Assembly (NCBI GenBank): GCA_036768485.1
Contig: JAVLUZ010000154.1
Span: 47,105,786-47,169,785, forward strand
Direction of reading: 5' to 3'
DNA: 64,000 nucleotides
From: Mermis nigrescens
Lineage: Eukaryota > Nematoda > Enoplea > Mermithida > Mermithidae
The notes under the pieces are model-generated. The model saw nothing but the letters and a program-made list of their open reading frames with translations, did not search any database and had not been told where the DNA came from. How positions within the stretch are numbered: position 1 is the first letter of the stretch; each line of letters begins with the position of its first letter. The position numbers were made by a program, and so were the translations under genes. Positions 50,250 through 60,659 of the stretch are shown here, piece by piece.

Positions 50250-53082
50250 TATATCAGCCCTGTTAATTGTTGCGAATTTAAAACGAAACCATAGAAATTT
50301 TTGGATACACGCAGGCAGAACCGATAGGATATTTAAATTTGTTTTCGTAACATTTCTCCTTCAATCTTGCGTCGATTTGCGCGAAAACAAAATGTGCATC
50401 ATCCTTTATTTTCTTTTCATGTTTCGCATAAACTTTTAAGGCGTTCTGGGGCTAGATTTATCGCCTAATCCGATCTGTTGCGCAATTATCTTCTATTTTT
50501 GGGACCCGTTCTTGAAAATCAGCCGCTTAGTCCATTTTGGGCTGTATTTTTGGGATACAGTTCCAAACTTTTTCACGTCGTTCGGTGAACTCGTTTTTTC
50601 CGGAGCATGTTTAATATGTTTTCTTTGGTTTGCATAATTGCTTATGCGCGCTCGAATGGAGGAAAACCAGTTTTGACCGCCTTTGTGATTATATCAGCGC
50701 TGTGCTTAAAAGCTTTGCCATACTCGCTCGCGATTCGGTTCATCATCATTACTTACCTTATTAGCGTTGAATCTTTAGATATAAATTATTTCTTTAGATT
50801 TAAATTAAATTATTTGTTTATTTTATATTTTACTAAGTTTTCTTATCCACTCATCTTTACGCAACCGCCTTATTCTCTGAGGGCCTTTCAATGTACTCTA
50901 AGCATGGCCGGATTATTAGATCGACGGAACGGATAATTCATATTAAACGAACGTATAAATTCGTGCCTAGCGTCGGACGCTCCTACAGTCAAACGTATAT
51001 TGAGGACGTATCGGTGACCGATGTGTATCATTGCGTATCTATAATATCCAACTTTATAATTAGCACCAGCCATTAGATATCATTCGTGTAACGACTCGAA
51101 ATTTTAGGTGGGGGGTCCCCGGCCATTGTTAGGGGAGTCAAAAATTTTATGCCTTTGGGGATGGAGATACAGTCAACTTGGGTGGGGGATCCCCTTTGTT
51201 CGACATGCAATCCAAAAGGTTACGAGGCTAAATTAAGGTCAAAACGGAAGAAAATCGGAATTTTTTCTAGAATGCTTGAATTTGATCAGTTTATATCGAT
51301 TATGATAATGTTTTCGCTGGGTATTTTAACGTTTTTACAGATATTAGGGTCATTTCACCAAGGAAAAATTCTCTTGTTAACCCTGGACCATATTTGCTGT
51401 TTACGCATGGTCCACCAAGTTATTGTCAGATATTTTCTTCTGATTTTTATAAAGTTTCTGCCCGATGATCACGAATGCTTAGGGGGTTTAAACTTAAGCG
51501 TGTAGACCTACAAAATTTAATCTTTTAAAAAGGTTTCCCATTTTCGAACCCGCCTCTTTGCGCCGTCGTGCAAAAAGACCTGTTAAAACCTTTTGCGCGG
51601 ACATCTTATATGAATGACTTTTTCTTTGCTAAAAATCCTAACATTCTTGTGCACGAGGCTAAAAAATTGGCACTGTGTGTGAAAAAACGCTGGTTTAAAA
51701 AAACCACTGCTTTAGGCATTTTCCTCTCGATAGAAGACACTTTGTGAGTTCTGAACCAACAGAATTAGACTCATACTTGTGTTTGTTATTAATTATTTAT
51801 GCAGCATTAATGCTTGCATTGATTTATTAGCTCTGCAAATGCCTAATTGCATGTACAACTATTCAGTTTCTACTGCTACGGCATCAAAAAGTGATGACTA
51901 AGTAGCTCACATAAATAACATAATTTGTCTATCTTTCTTGACGACTGAAACCGTTCATTTTTCATAACTTAGTTAGTTTTCTTATTATCGATGTAATCAC
52001 GCATACGAATACTTATTATCACACTCGCGCCTATTGCTGAAAAATTCCTGAACTTATCGGTCTGACCTTCGTGCATTCAAAATAAAAAAGACCTTTTTAC
52101 TTTCGTCGTTAAAAGACTTGTCAAACAAAGCCAGAAGCTTTTCAAGCAAAGTCAGTTACATACTCCACTGAGCGAATTTTAATGTTGGATAAATGCCTAA
52201 GGTTTTTTATAAGAGTATAATGGTCATTTCTGTGTATAACTAGATGCTTCTGATGGTTTGATTATTTTGATTTGAAGGTTCTTTGTATATAGAAGCTGAA
52301 TGAAAGCTCTCATTTAATATGATTGGTATTCCTCACACTAGATTCCTTGGGGGGCTTCAATTCGAGTGATTGGTAATCGTATTATCAATACCAAATGTAA
52401 AACATTCTTTTCCCATCCATTTATTACGAAGTGCTCTCTTATTATATTACACGGCATGCTATAATTTTTCCCCATTAAATATTGCGTCTAAAGCGATTTC
52501 TCTAATGCAATTCATCTCTCATAGCGCGGTAAAATGTGCATGATTCGTCATAAACAAATATGTTTCGTCACTAAAGATTACTATGTAATGCATGCATATA
52601 TTTCAATAGGGCTTGGTTTTTTATTTTGAAATGCTAGAGCGATTGCAATCTGAAAATTTAATGGGCAATTTTCACTTTAGTGCTTACCTTACATATTGAT
52701 CGAAAAATGATGCATAATGTTTGCTCGATTAAATGCAGAGGGATTCTATTTCAATTTGTCTTTAGTTTTTGGTTGTAGGCGGTTTTGAAATTTAAAATTT
52801 TTCATTCTTAGTCTACGATGTTACACTCAATGATTAAAATTCGTGTTTCTAAATTTTTAGTGGTAAATTGCAAAAATGAAATCGAAAAATAAATCTTTCC
52901 TCCAAATCAGGAGAAGAGCTACATGGATTTGTGTTGCGGAAATCTATTGAAGAGATGCTTCTGACGCTGTTGATCGTATTAATCAGATCAGGTGGTATTC
53001 GTGTACGAGTGGTCTAAAACTTATTTTCGAATTAAAATTTCAGGGTGAAACTTTAAAAGCAATATTTGAGCAGGCTTCCGCA
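50250..53082. other. spectrin intron; no gene recognised
   Basis: An open frame at 50607-50936 is hydrophobic and AT-driven, with no recognised family. Segment 51105-51200 is a family N repeat fragment. The rest shows nothing identifiable. Confidence 0.45.
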
Positions 53083-53490
53083 TCATACACGCACATAGGG
53101 GGTATTACCCCTCCTGGAGGGTCAGCCGGACAGGAACTGTCCGGCGATTTTGAGCCGATGGAATGTTTATTGCATCATTTTTGAGGTCAAAAGCAGCAAA
53201 AACGTCAAAATTTTTCCTGCGCTTCGCGCCAAATTAGGACTTTTAAGTACTTTTACTCAAAAAGCGCTCAAAATGGATAAATTTTTGCATGTTTTTAGTG
53301 TTAAAGTGATATAATGCAGTTAAAATGGGCTAAAAATGCTTTTAAAATGCGATATTACCGCGAAAAAACGTTGTATAGGCTATTTCGACCATTTTGCAAA
53401 AAAAAATACGTAAACGTTAAATTTACTGTTTTGAATTTTCGGGATTCCACCCCCCCCCCTGCCGACCCTGACCTTGTGCACCTATGTTCC
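53083..53490 (+). repeat. family G repeat, copy 3
   Basis: Closest relative of 37436-37829, with the CCGGACAGGAACTGTCCGG near-palindrome, a GCGCTTCGCGCC motif at about 53219 and the same C-run followed by TGCCGACCCTGACCTTGTGC. Confidence 0.75.
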
Positions 53491-53669
53491 GCATAGATAA
53501 GGAAGTTATGACACGCAATCTCGCTGTATACGATTGTGTGTTGTAGATCTTTACAAAATAAGAATGCTATTCAGGATTTGACGCTTTTCTACTCTCACGC
53601 CTCTTGTATAATATTTCTAAAAAATCGGACACAGAAAATGTTCTAAATAAATAAATTAAAATTCTGCAG

Positions 53670-53870
53670 AGTTTGAGAACGGAAATCGATAATCACGAAC
53701 ATTGGGTGCAACGAATATGCGATAACGGACGCAAATTGATCGACGAAGGCCACGAAAATGCTCGCGATTTCGAGTCGAAGATCGACGAATTGTTGAACGC
53801 ATGGAAGGCGTTGAAAGACGCAGTTGAATTAAGGCGACAACGACTGGCGGAGTCCGAAAAAGCGCATCAG
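53670..53870 (+). CDS. beta-spectrin exon k, GC donor
   Basis: Acceptor AAATTCTGCAG; 67 codons in phase 0. Reads SLRTEIDNHEHWVQRICDNG and ends RRQRLAESEKAHQ. The junction with YIYDANEAEAW requires the donor CAG|GCAAAC at 53871; no GT exists in the next 100 bp. GC-AG introns are a known minor class. The exon f donor is GTAAAC, so a single T-to-C change or base error is equally possible. Confidence 0.94.
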
Positions 53871-53984
53871 GCAAACTTTTACAACCATTTATCATGCCTA
53901 AAGATTTATTCATTTATAAGCGAGCATTCGGGCATTTTATTATTCTTTTCAATTCATTTTTCGCGTCTACGCTGAGCAGCGGGA

Positions 53985-54212
53985 GCATAGGTGGGCGGCA
54001 CCGAAATTCTGGGGTGCAAGATTTTTTGAAGGTCAAAAAATTGCCTTAAAAATGGTGCTATGGCGAAAAACAACATTTTTAAACGTTTCTCATCGGGCAC
54101 TATCCATTGGCATCAAAAAATTACGAACAAAACAAAAAATTTCAAAAAAATTGAATTCTGGGGTGGGGGTATTTTGGTTTCTCATGGGAGGTGCATACCA
54201 CCCACGCCCAGG
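53985..54212 (-). mobile_element. family A MITE copy, reverse
   Basis: CATAGGTGGGCGGCA to CGCCCAGGTGTG, with the core in reverse. AGCGGGAG before and AGCGGCGG after give an imperfect TSD. Confidence 0.75.
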
Positions 54213-54828
54213 TGTGAGCGGCGGGAGTAAGTTTGCTCTGTTTTCGCTGCGATTTAATGCAGCCAAACCAGCGTTTTCAATTACGATTAAAAACCCAAAA
54301 AAGATATTTAATAACTAGTTAACAGGTGATCTTTAATAAGACACTTAATAAAAACTTAAATTTTAGATTTAAAATTAGGGGAAATTACGTATATTTGGAT
54401 GATAAGTAGGTAGTAAGATCTTAGGGATAGTAAGATTTATATAACTTAAAGTGGCCATTTTCTATGGATGACTTCGAAGAGAGGTAATTGAGAATTTGTC
54501 TGGGAGATATTTTTAATTAACATGAGGCTGAAGGAGTAGGGTCTATTGCACCATAAAGGGCAGACATTTATTTCGTAGCGATTCTGAGTATTTTAGTCGT
54601 TTTCTGATACATTACACAAAAACGACGAGATGTTGTTTAAATGCTATTTTTGAGGTAAGCATAACGCTCTGATATTTCTGATTTTTTTGTGAAAAAATGC
54701 TTTATCTTATAAATAGCCGCTTTTTTAATTCGTGTGATACCTTGACATTTTATCTTGCGGAAGGAAAGTTAGCATTTATTATTTATTCAATTGAAAACGT
54801 AATAATTTAAGTTAAATACTAATTCTCT

Positions 54829-54986
54829 CAGGCACGTAGCTGGCCGTCCTATTTTGGGGACCTAACACCAATTTGGGGGACTAAGGCCAAAAATAGCACA
54901 AAATAACGTTTAAAAAGTCCTATTTTTCCGATTTTTTCAAATTGGGGGGTCCGAACCCTCCCAATCCCCGCAGAGATACTTGCCTG
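54829..54986 (-). mobile_element. family B hAT-like MITE, copy 5, perfect 8-bp TSD
   Basis: Ends CAGGCACGTAGCTGG and GATACTTGCCTG. TSD AATTCTCT at 54821-54828 and 54987-54994. Confidence 0.92.
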
Positions 54987-55104
54987 AATTCTCTATGTAC
55001 TTGCATATTGTGCTAGCATTGATAGTGATACTAATTGGCCTATCAATCGATCGATCGATTGATCGTTCTTTCATTGAAATGTATATATTTCCTGATTCGT
55101 TCAG

Positions 55105-55313
55105 TACATCTACGATGCGAACGAAGCCGAAGCTTGGATGTCTGAACAAGAATTGTATATGATGTCGGATGAACGGGGCAAGGACGAGTTCAGCACCGAG
55201 AATCAGATCAAGAAGCACGAACGTCATCAACAGGAAATCACCCAATTCGCCGATACTGTGCGTGAACTCGCCGAACGAGCTCAAAAATTGATCGCCGAAA
55301 AATCACCAATGAG
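55105..55313 (+). CDS. beta-spectrin exon l
   Basis: Acceptor GATTCGTTCAG, donor ATGAG|GTTTGC; 69 codons plus two nt. Reads YIYDANEAEAWMSEQELYMM, then SDERGKDEFSTENQIKKHER and ends LIAEKSPM. Confidence 0.96.
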
Positions 55314-55352
55314 GTTTGCATCGATTACATAATTCTATGTGTTACTAAAGGG

Positions 55353-55529
55353 CAGGCACGTATCTCTGGGAGAAAGGGGGTTTGGACCACCCCCTGAAAA
55401 AATTCAGAAAAATTGGAATAAATTAGTACTTTTTAAACGTTATTTTGTGCTATTTTTGGACGTTTTGGGCTTAGTTCCCCAAAAATTGTGTTGGTCCTCC
55501 GCAAAATAAGACGACCAGCTACGTGCGTG
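55353..55529 (+). mobile_element. family B hAT-like MITE, copy 6
   Basis: Ends CAGGCACGTATCTC and AGCTACGTGCGTG. Flanks CTAAAGGG / CTAAAGAG match in 7 of 8. It begins 39 nt after the exon l donor. Confidence 0.88.
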
Positions 55530-55856
55530 CTAAAGAGTAGATGTACATTTGAGGCTTTGAACGATTAAACAATTTTATCTTAATAATTTCTCCTCTTTTT
55601 CGCCGTTACTGATTTTTAGTCGGAAGTAGTGACGATTATGAGTATTATGGCATCATGATTATGACATTAATTAGATCAGATTATGACAATTTGGATTATT
55701 AGATTATGATAGCGATTATTATTTTTAATTTAGATTATTTGGTCACTAGATTGTGATGCATAACGTACGCAAAATTAATTGAATACCATCCGCATTCTGT
55801 ATATATGTATTCATGTACGTGTCTTTTGCATTTAGCTGACTGGCTTACATTATATA

Positions 55857-56445
55857 CAGGGTGGCCCATGAAAAAGGTTACATTCCGATTTGACAGGTCA
55901 TAACTTCGGTTCTTGTAAACTTCAAACTTTCAAACTGACTGCATTCGATAGATAAAAGTCCTTTCTTTCCAAATGTGTAAAAAATTTTGGCCAAGTTACG
56001 GTGCTTTGGGCGCTAAGGCAATTTGTTTACACCCTACTTTAATATCGTTTAAACGCCGATAGCGTCATTGGTCCTGCCATCGATTGGCACCCTCTTTCAA
56101 CGATATCCTGAAATTTTGCACTCGGTAGGACGCGTATCTATTCTGGAGATTTCAAAATGTGCTAATTAATTTTTGTGACTGGACATATTGTCAAAAATGT
56201 CAAAAAAGGATAACAACATACACAGTAATGTAATACAATGCAGAAACCCTGGGGTTTAAACAGTGAGGTGTAAACAAATTGCCACATTGCAGGTACCGCT
56301 GAAAGCTGGCCAAAATTTTCTAACGTTGATCAAATAAAGACATGTTTACCTATCTAATGCAGCTGGTCTTAAAATTTTATTTTCACATCAGCCGAGGTTA
56401 TGACGTATTAAAAAATGTAGGCCTTTTTCATGGGCCACCCTGCAT
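55857..56445. mobile_element. 590-bp element with CAGGGTGGCCCATGAAAAAGG termini
   Basis: The 21-bp terminal sequence, CAGGGTGGCC then CATGAAAAAGG, is repeated in reverse complement at the right end, next to TATA-like flanks. This fits a Tc1/mariner-type MITE. A lone CCACCCTGTATATAC near 36590 may be a remnant of a related element. Confidence 0.8.
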
Positions 56446-56705
56446 ATCCCACAAAATTGATTTCTTTTTAGCATAATTTCTCTGCTGAGAATGCATTATT
56501 CTCTCAGCCACAGAAAATAGGACTTGTATTTATTTAGTAATGGGCAAAGTTGTCTGCTTGCCTATCTTGGGTGAGGAATGGGGATCCCCGATTCGTTTAG
56601 AATAATCCCTGGAGTCCGCTCCGTTGAAAAAGTACGATAATTGTTGTTAAGACATTTTGTTGCTTCTACGAATGCGTTTAGGTACATACGCGAATCGCGT
56701 ATATT

Positions 56706-56874
56706 CAGGCACGTATCTCTGGGGCAATGAGGGGGTTCGGACCCTTAAAATTCAGAAAAATCGGAAAAATATGACTTTTAAATATTATTTTGTGCTATTT
56801 GTGGCTTTTTGGGCGTAGTCCCCCTAAGAATTGGTGTTGGTCCCCCCAAAATAGGACGGCCAGCTACGTGCCTG
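56706..56874 (+). mobile_element. family B hAT-like MITE, copy 7
   Basis: Ends CAGGCACGTATCTC and AGCTACGTGCCTG. Flanking octamers CGTATATT / AGTGCATT agree only in part, so the TSD is eroded or the flanks recombined. Confidence 0.82.
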
Positions 56875-57859
56875 AGTGCATTTGTCGGATCTAGTATACA
56901 ATTTACCCCCAGCGTTTTTTAGCCGATCCATATAAGCTACAGTAACCAAACTTTACAAGGAGATAGCTATAAGCCTATTGAACTAATCTGGCAAAATTGA
57001 TTACCTTACGGTGTAAGCTTACTGCTTTTTTGAAAAAAATTAGAAAAAATTTACTTTACTTTAACTTACTTTTTTTATGTTGGATGTTGATTGAGTTACA
57101 AAAAACTGCTTTGTTTGAAACCCACCGAATCGTTAACAATTTTTAGATGCCGTTAGTACGTTGTAAACTGTGAGTGTAAAGCAGTAAGTTTACACGGTAA
57201 GTTAATCAATGTTGCCAGATTATTACAAAAGGCTTATTAGTGATCGACCGGAGATCCGGCCTCCGGCAAATCCGGCCATTTTTTCCACTCCGGTGCTCCG
57301 GCCGGAGGACATCCAAAAATCGGCCGGAGGCCGGAGAATTTTTCGGTTTTTGCATAGTGACCGAACGTACTAATTGCTGACATTATGCTTATTAAATTTA
57401 GTCAGAGCACAATATAATAGCAGAAAAAGGAAATAACACCAAATAAAGTGTCTATCACCACCACAATCGTAAAATATTTATTTTTAGGAAAAAAAACCAA
57501 ACTGAAAATGAAACAAAAATTGTGAAAATCGCTGCAGTAAATTCCTGTTAACACTGGAAGTCATAGATTAGCATAAGATGCAGTCTGGCCTGCACTGCAC
57601 ATGCTATACTGATTTTCCAGATAATGTTGCTGTCCATTCTGTACGTCATATTCGCGGTTCATTGAACGTACATAATATAGTTTGTAATGTACCTATGTAT
57701 ATACGGTCACACACAATCATGCTTTAACATCAGATATTGCCTATTGACGCTTTATTTAGGGCAGGCTAAGGAGACGACAGCTTTTTTCTTAATAAAAGCA
57801 TTGAATAAAATTTTGTTGAATGTAGTCTATTTTACCAGTTGCGGATCTAGAATTTTCCT

Positions 57860-58660
57860 AAGGGGGCAGTATCCCTACTTTTCCAAAGACAGCCAAAAAT
57901 AGATCCAAAAATTTGCCCTCATAGCGCGACATAGCATTGTTTCAATGTTTTACATTGTATACTTTCACATAAAATCACTTTTGACGCAATATTTTTTCTA
58001 AAAATTTTAAAATTCTAGACAATTTTGTGTGAAAAAAAATCATTAAATTTCTTTGACTTCAACAAAAACCTGACGCGAAGCGCCGGAAAATTTGTGAAAT
58101 TAAAGCGGAAAGATGTCAAGAAACATAATTTATTGCTTGATGCGAATTTTAGACCGTTTTAGCAGGTTTTATCTTCCCAAAAATCTTTGTACATGTACAA
58201 AGACGGCCTCGAAAAGTCTTTGTACATCGGGAAAAATCTTTGCCGAACATAAAAAAACCGTGCTTCTAGGTCGCCAAAAAAGTAAATGAATGTCATTAAT
58301 AGGTATCATCCGGCGCGTAGCGCCGAAAAATTTGAGAAATTATGGTCACTGACGGCCAGAAATCATTGCAAATTGCATAACCATTCTTTAGGATTTTCCT
58401 AAGGGGGGGGTGGTATCCCAACTTTTCCTAAAACAGTCAAAAATAGGTACACAAATTTGCCCTTAACGCGCGAAATAGCGTTTTTTCGATGTTCTACATT
58501 GGGTAATTTTACATAAAATTACTTTTAATGCGATATTTTTTCTAAAAATTTTGAAATTTTCGACAATTTTGTGCGATAACTTTCTTTGACTTTATAAAAA
58601 TCTGGCGCGAAGCGCCGGAAAATTTGTGAAATCAAGGCGGATAGACGTCTAGAAGCAGTC
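57860..58660 (+). repeat. family H repeats, two copies in tandem
   Basis: 57860-58370 and 58390-58650 both carry ACTTTTCC(A/T)AA(G/A)ACAG(C/T)CAAAAATAG and TTTGTG(T/C)GA blocks, then a GGCGCGAAGCGCC-type palindrome near 58073 and 58604. A family F end fragment lies at 58170-58265. Confidence 0.65.
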
Positions 58661-58664
58661 AGTG

Positions 58665-59100
58665 TTTTTTGTACAAGGTCCGTTTGTACATGTACAAAGA
58701 TCGTCCCCAAAAGTCTTTGTACATTTTGCACACACAAATTTTTAGGTACTATTATATGGTACAGTAGCGATTTTAGTGTGGTAAAAACAGAGTTGTTCAA
58801 ATTCTGGTAGTGTGTTTTAGGTAATTTCTGGGTCTCTTAGGGCAAAAATCACTAAGAATCGTAAAACGGCGCCAAGCGCCGAAAAATTTGGCATTTTCCT
58901 TTTTGAAACGCAATTTCTGCCATTATAAAGATATATAGAACACACAATCATTCATTTCGGCGCGAAGCGTTGAAAATATTTTTCGAATTACAGACCTTTT
59001 TTCGCAATTTCTGTCTTCCCAAAAATCTTTGTACATGTACAAAGACGGCCCCAAAAAATCTTTGTACATCGTGAAAAATTTTTGCCGAATACGAAAAAAA
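58665..59100 (-). mobile_element. family F element, copy 3, reverse
   Basis: CAGTGTTTTTTGTACAAGGTCCG at one end and CCGAATACGAAAAAAATCGTG at the other. TCTAGAAGCA occurs at both borders (58650 and 59104), a likely TSD. Contains palindromic GGCGCGAAGC(G/GC) motifs. Confidence 0.65.
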
Positions 59101-59387
59101 TCGTGTCTAGAAGCATGATTTCCTGCTAGATTTCTTGTATTTATAGCATTTGATGCTAAACATCGAAATTTTTAATCGAAAATAGAAGAAAACTATGCAA
59201 AAATAACTGTTTCTGCTGTAACAATTGTTTTGAATCCTACATGAACAGATAATGGCTTCCAGGTCGCCAAGAAAGTAAATAAATCTCATTAATAGGTATA
59301 TATCATCCGACGCATAGCGCCAGAAAAATTTTTCGAGAAATTATGGTCACTGACGGCCAAAAATCATTGCAAATTGCATATCCGTTC

Positions 59388-59612
59388 TTTATCTCGCCAA
59401 ATATTTTTTGCCAAGCTGGGGGGCGGCCACCCCCGCCCTCCCCAAATCCGCCCCTGCATTCTGTATCTCGCCAAATATTTTTGCCAAGCAGGAGGGCGGC
59501 CACCCCCGCCCTCCCCTTAAATCCGCCCCTGCATTCTTTATCTCGCCAAATATATTCGGCCAATGGGGGGGCGGCCGCCCCCTCCCGCCGTCCCCTTAAA
59601 TCCGACCCTGTA
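59388..59612 (+). repeat. three ~73-bp tandem tail units of family H
   Basis: Three units of ATCTCGCCAAATATTTTTGCC then G-rich / GCGGCC(A/G)CCCCC and TTAAATCCGCCCCTGCATTC. Reading frames across them are artefacts. Confidence 0.8.
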
Positions 59613-60131
59613 TTTCATATAACTATCTAGCTGATATGCAGTTAAGATGCATGTGCACTATGGTCTAGGTCTTGGTCACAAAGATGTCCTATCTATCCGC
59701 ACGTGTAAAATTATATTTCTCCGGCTCCGGCCTCCGGCTCCGGCTCCGGCCGGAGCAACATGAGTTCAATTCGGCTCCATCCGGATCTCCGGCTCCGGCC
59801 ATTTTGGCCGCTCCGGTCGATCACTAAGGCATATAGCTATCTCCTTGTAAAGTTTGGTTACTGTAGCTTATATGGATCGGCTAAAAAACGCTGAGGGGTA
59901 AATTGTATACTAGATATCGTTTGTCTTCTCGAGTCTTATGTCAGAATTACGGACATACGATTAAGACATCCTACATGTATATAAATTCAAAATTGTTTAA
60001 TTAAAAATTAGTAAAGTTAGATAATTATCTGAATAATTTTAGTTAAACCCCCGATTTTTCATAATTTTAGCATACTACTATTGGATATTTAATTGTAAAA
60101 CGCTTTTACGCTTTATGCATTGCCTTTTTAG

Positions 60132-60336
60132 CGATCAAATCGCGATAAGGCAATCGCAAATTGACAAGAGTTACGCCGGTTTACAAGATTTGTGCCGCGA
60201 GCGTCGAAATCGCCTCGACAGTACCATGCTTTTGTTCGACTTGCGCCGAGAAATCGACGACCTTCTGCTATGGATAGCCGACCGAGAAGTCGTAGCTGCT
60301 TCTCAAGAGTTAGGCCAAGATTACGAGCACGTTCAG
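60132..60336 (+). CDS. beta-spectrin exon m
   Basis: Acceptor TGCCTTTTTAG, donor GTTCAG|GTAGCG; one nt plus 68 codons. Reads SDQIAIRQSQIDKSYAGLQD, then LRREIDDLLLWIADREVVAA and SQELGQDYEHVQ. This is the start of the repeat expected to open the ankyrin-binding region. The first eight intron bases are a MITE target-site duplication. Confidence 0.96.
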
Positions 60337-60344
60337 GTAGCGTT

Positions 60345-60631
60345 CAGACATGCACATGGGGGTCCTGACCCACACCCCCCCTCCAGAATGGATGAATAAA
60401 AAATTTTGTGGGGAAAATGAGGCAAAATTAAGGCTAAAAACGAATGAAAATTGGAAATTTTTTTTCGAAAGTGCTTTAAATTGACCGGAGACTGTGTTAT
60501 AACGTAGTTTTATCGCTATTTTATCGCTTTTACCACTTTTTGAGGTCAGTTTGGCCCCAAAAATCTCAATTTTTGCACCCCCCTCAGACCGGCTCCCCCC
60601 TCCCCCAAATCGGCCATGCTGTGCACCTATG
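60345..60631 (-). mobile_element. family C hAT-like MITE inserted at the exon m donor
   Basis: Ends CAGACATGCACATGG and CATGCTGTGCACCTATG. Flanks GTAGCGTT (60337-60344) and GTAGCGAT (60632-60639) match in 7 of 8. The left TSD copy is the splice donor itself. Confidence 0.88.
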
Positions 60632-60659
60632 GTAGCGATCCGCTCGCTAACAATTCAGT

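Larger units (their letters stand above)
57238..59826. mobile_element. 2.6-kb hAT-like element, TAGTGATCGACCGGAG termini
   Basis: TIR TAGTGATCGACCGGAG is mirrored exactly or nearly so at 59811-59826. Flanking octamers AGGCTTAT / AGGCATAT match in 7 of 8. Subterminal regions are dense in CCGGCCTCCGG/CCGGCTCCGG repeats at both ends. The interior is filled with family H and F repeats and has no recognisable transposase, so it is a nonautonomous composite. Confidence 0.85.
56889..59915. mobile_element. foldback element interrupted by a hAT-like insert
   Basis: The left arm (56889-57030) runs ATCTAGTATACAATTTACCC, then AGCGTTTTTTAGCCGATCC and onward to GTAAGCTTACTGC. The right arm is its reverse complement, split in two: 57180-57237 and 59835-59915. 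Removing the 2.6 kb insert leaves a nearly palindromic element of about 430 bp. Confidence 0.82.

Noticed and set aside
50607..50936. 109-codon hydrophobic ORF in the large spectrin intron
   Set aside because: AT-driven hydrophobicity, no recognised family, no splice or promoter support. Kept only as intron description.
59303..59630. Pro-rich ORFs near 59.4 kb
   Set aside because: They are three tandem GC-rich tail units of the family H repeat read in several frames.
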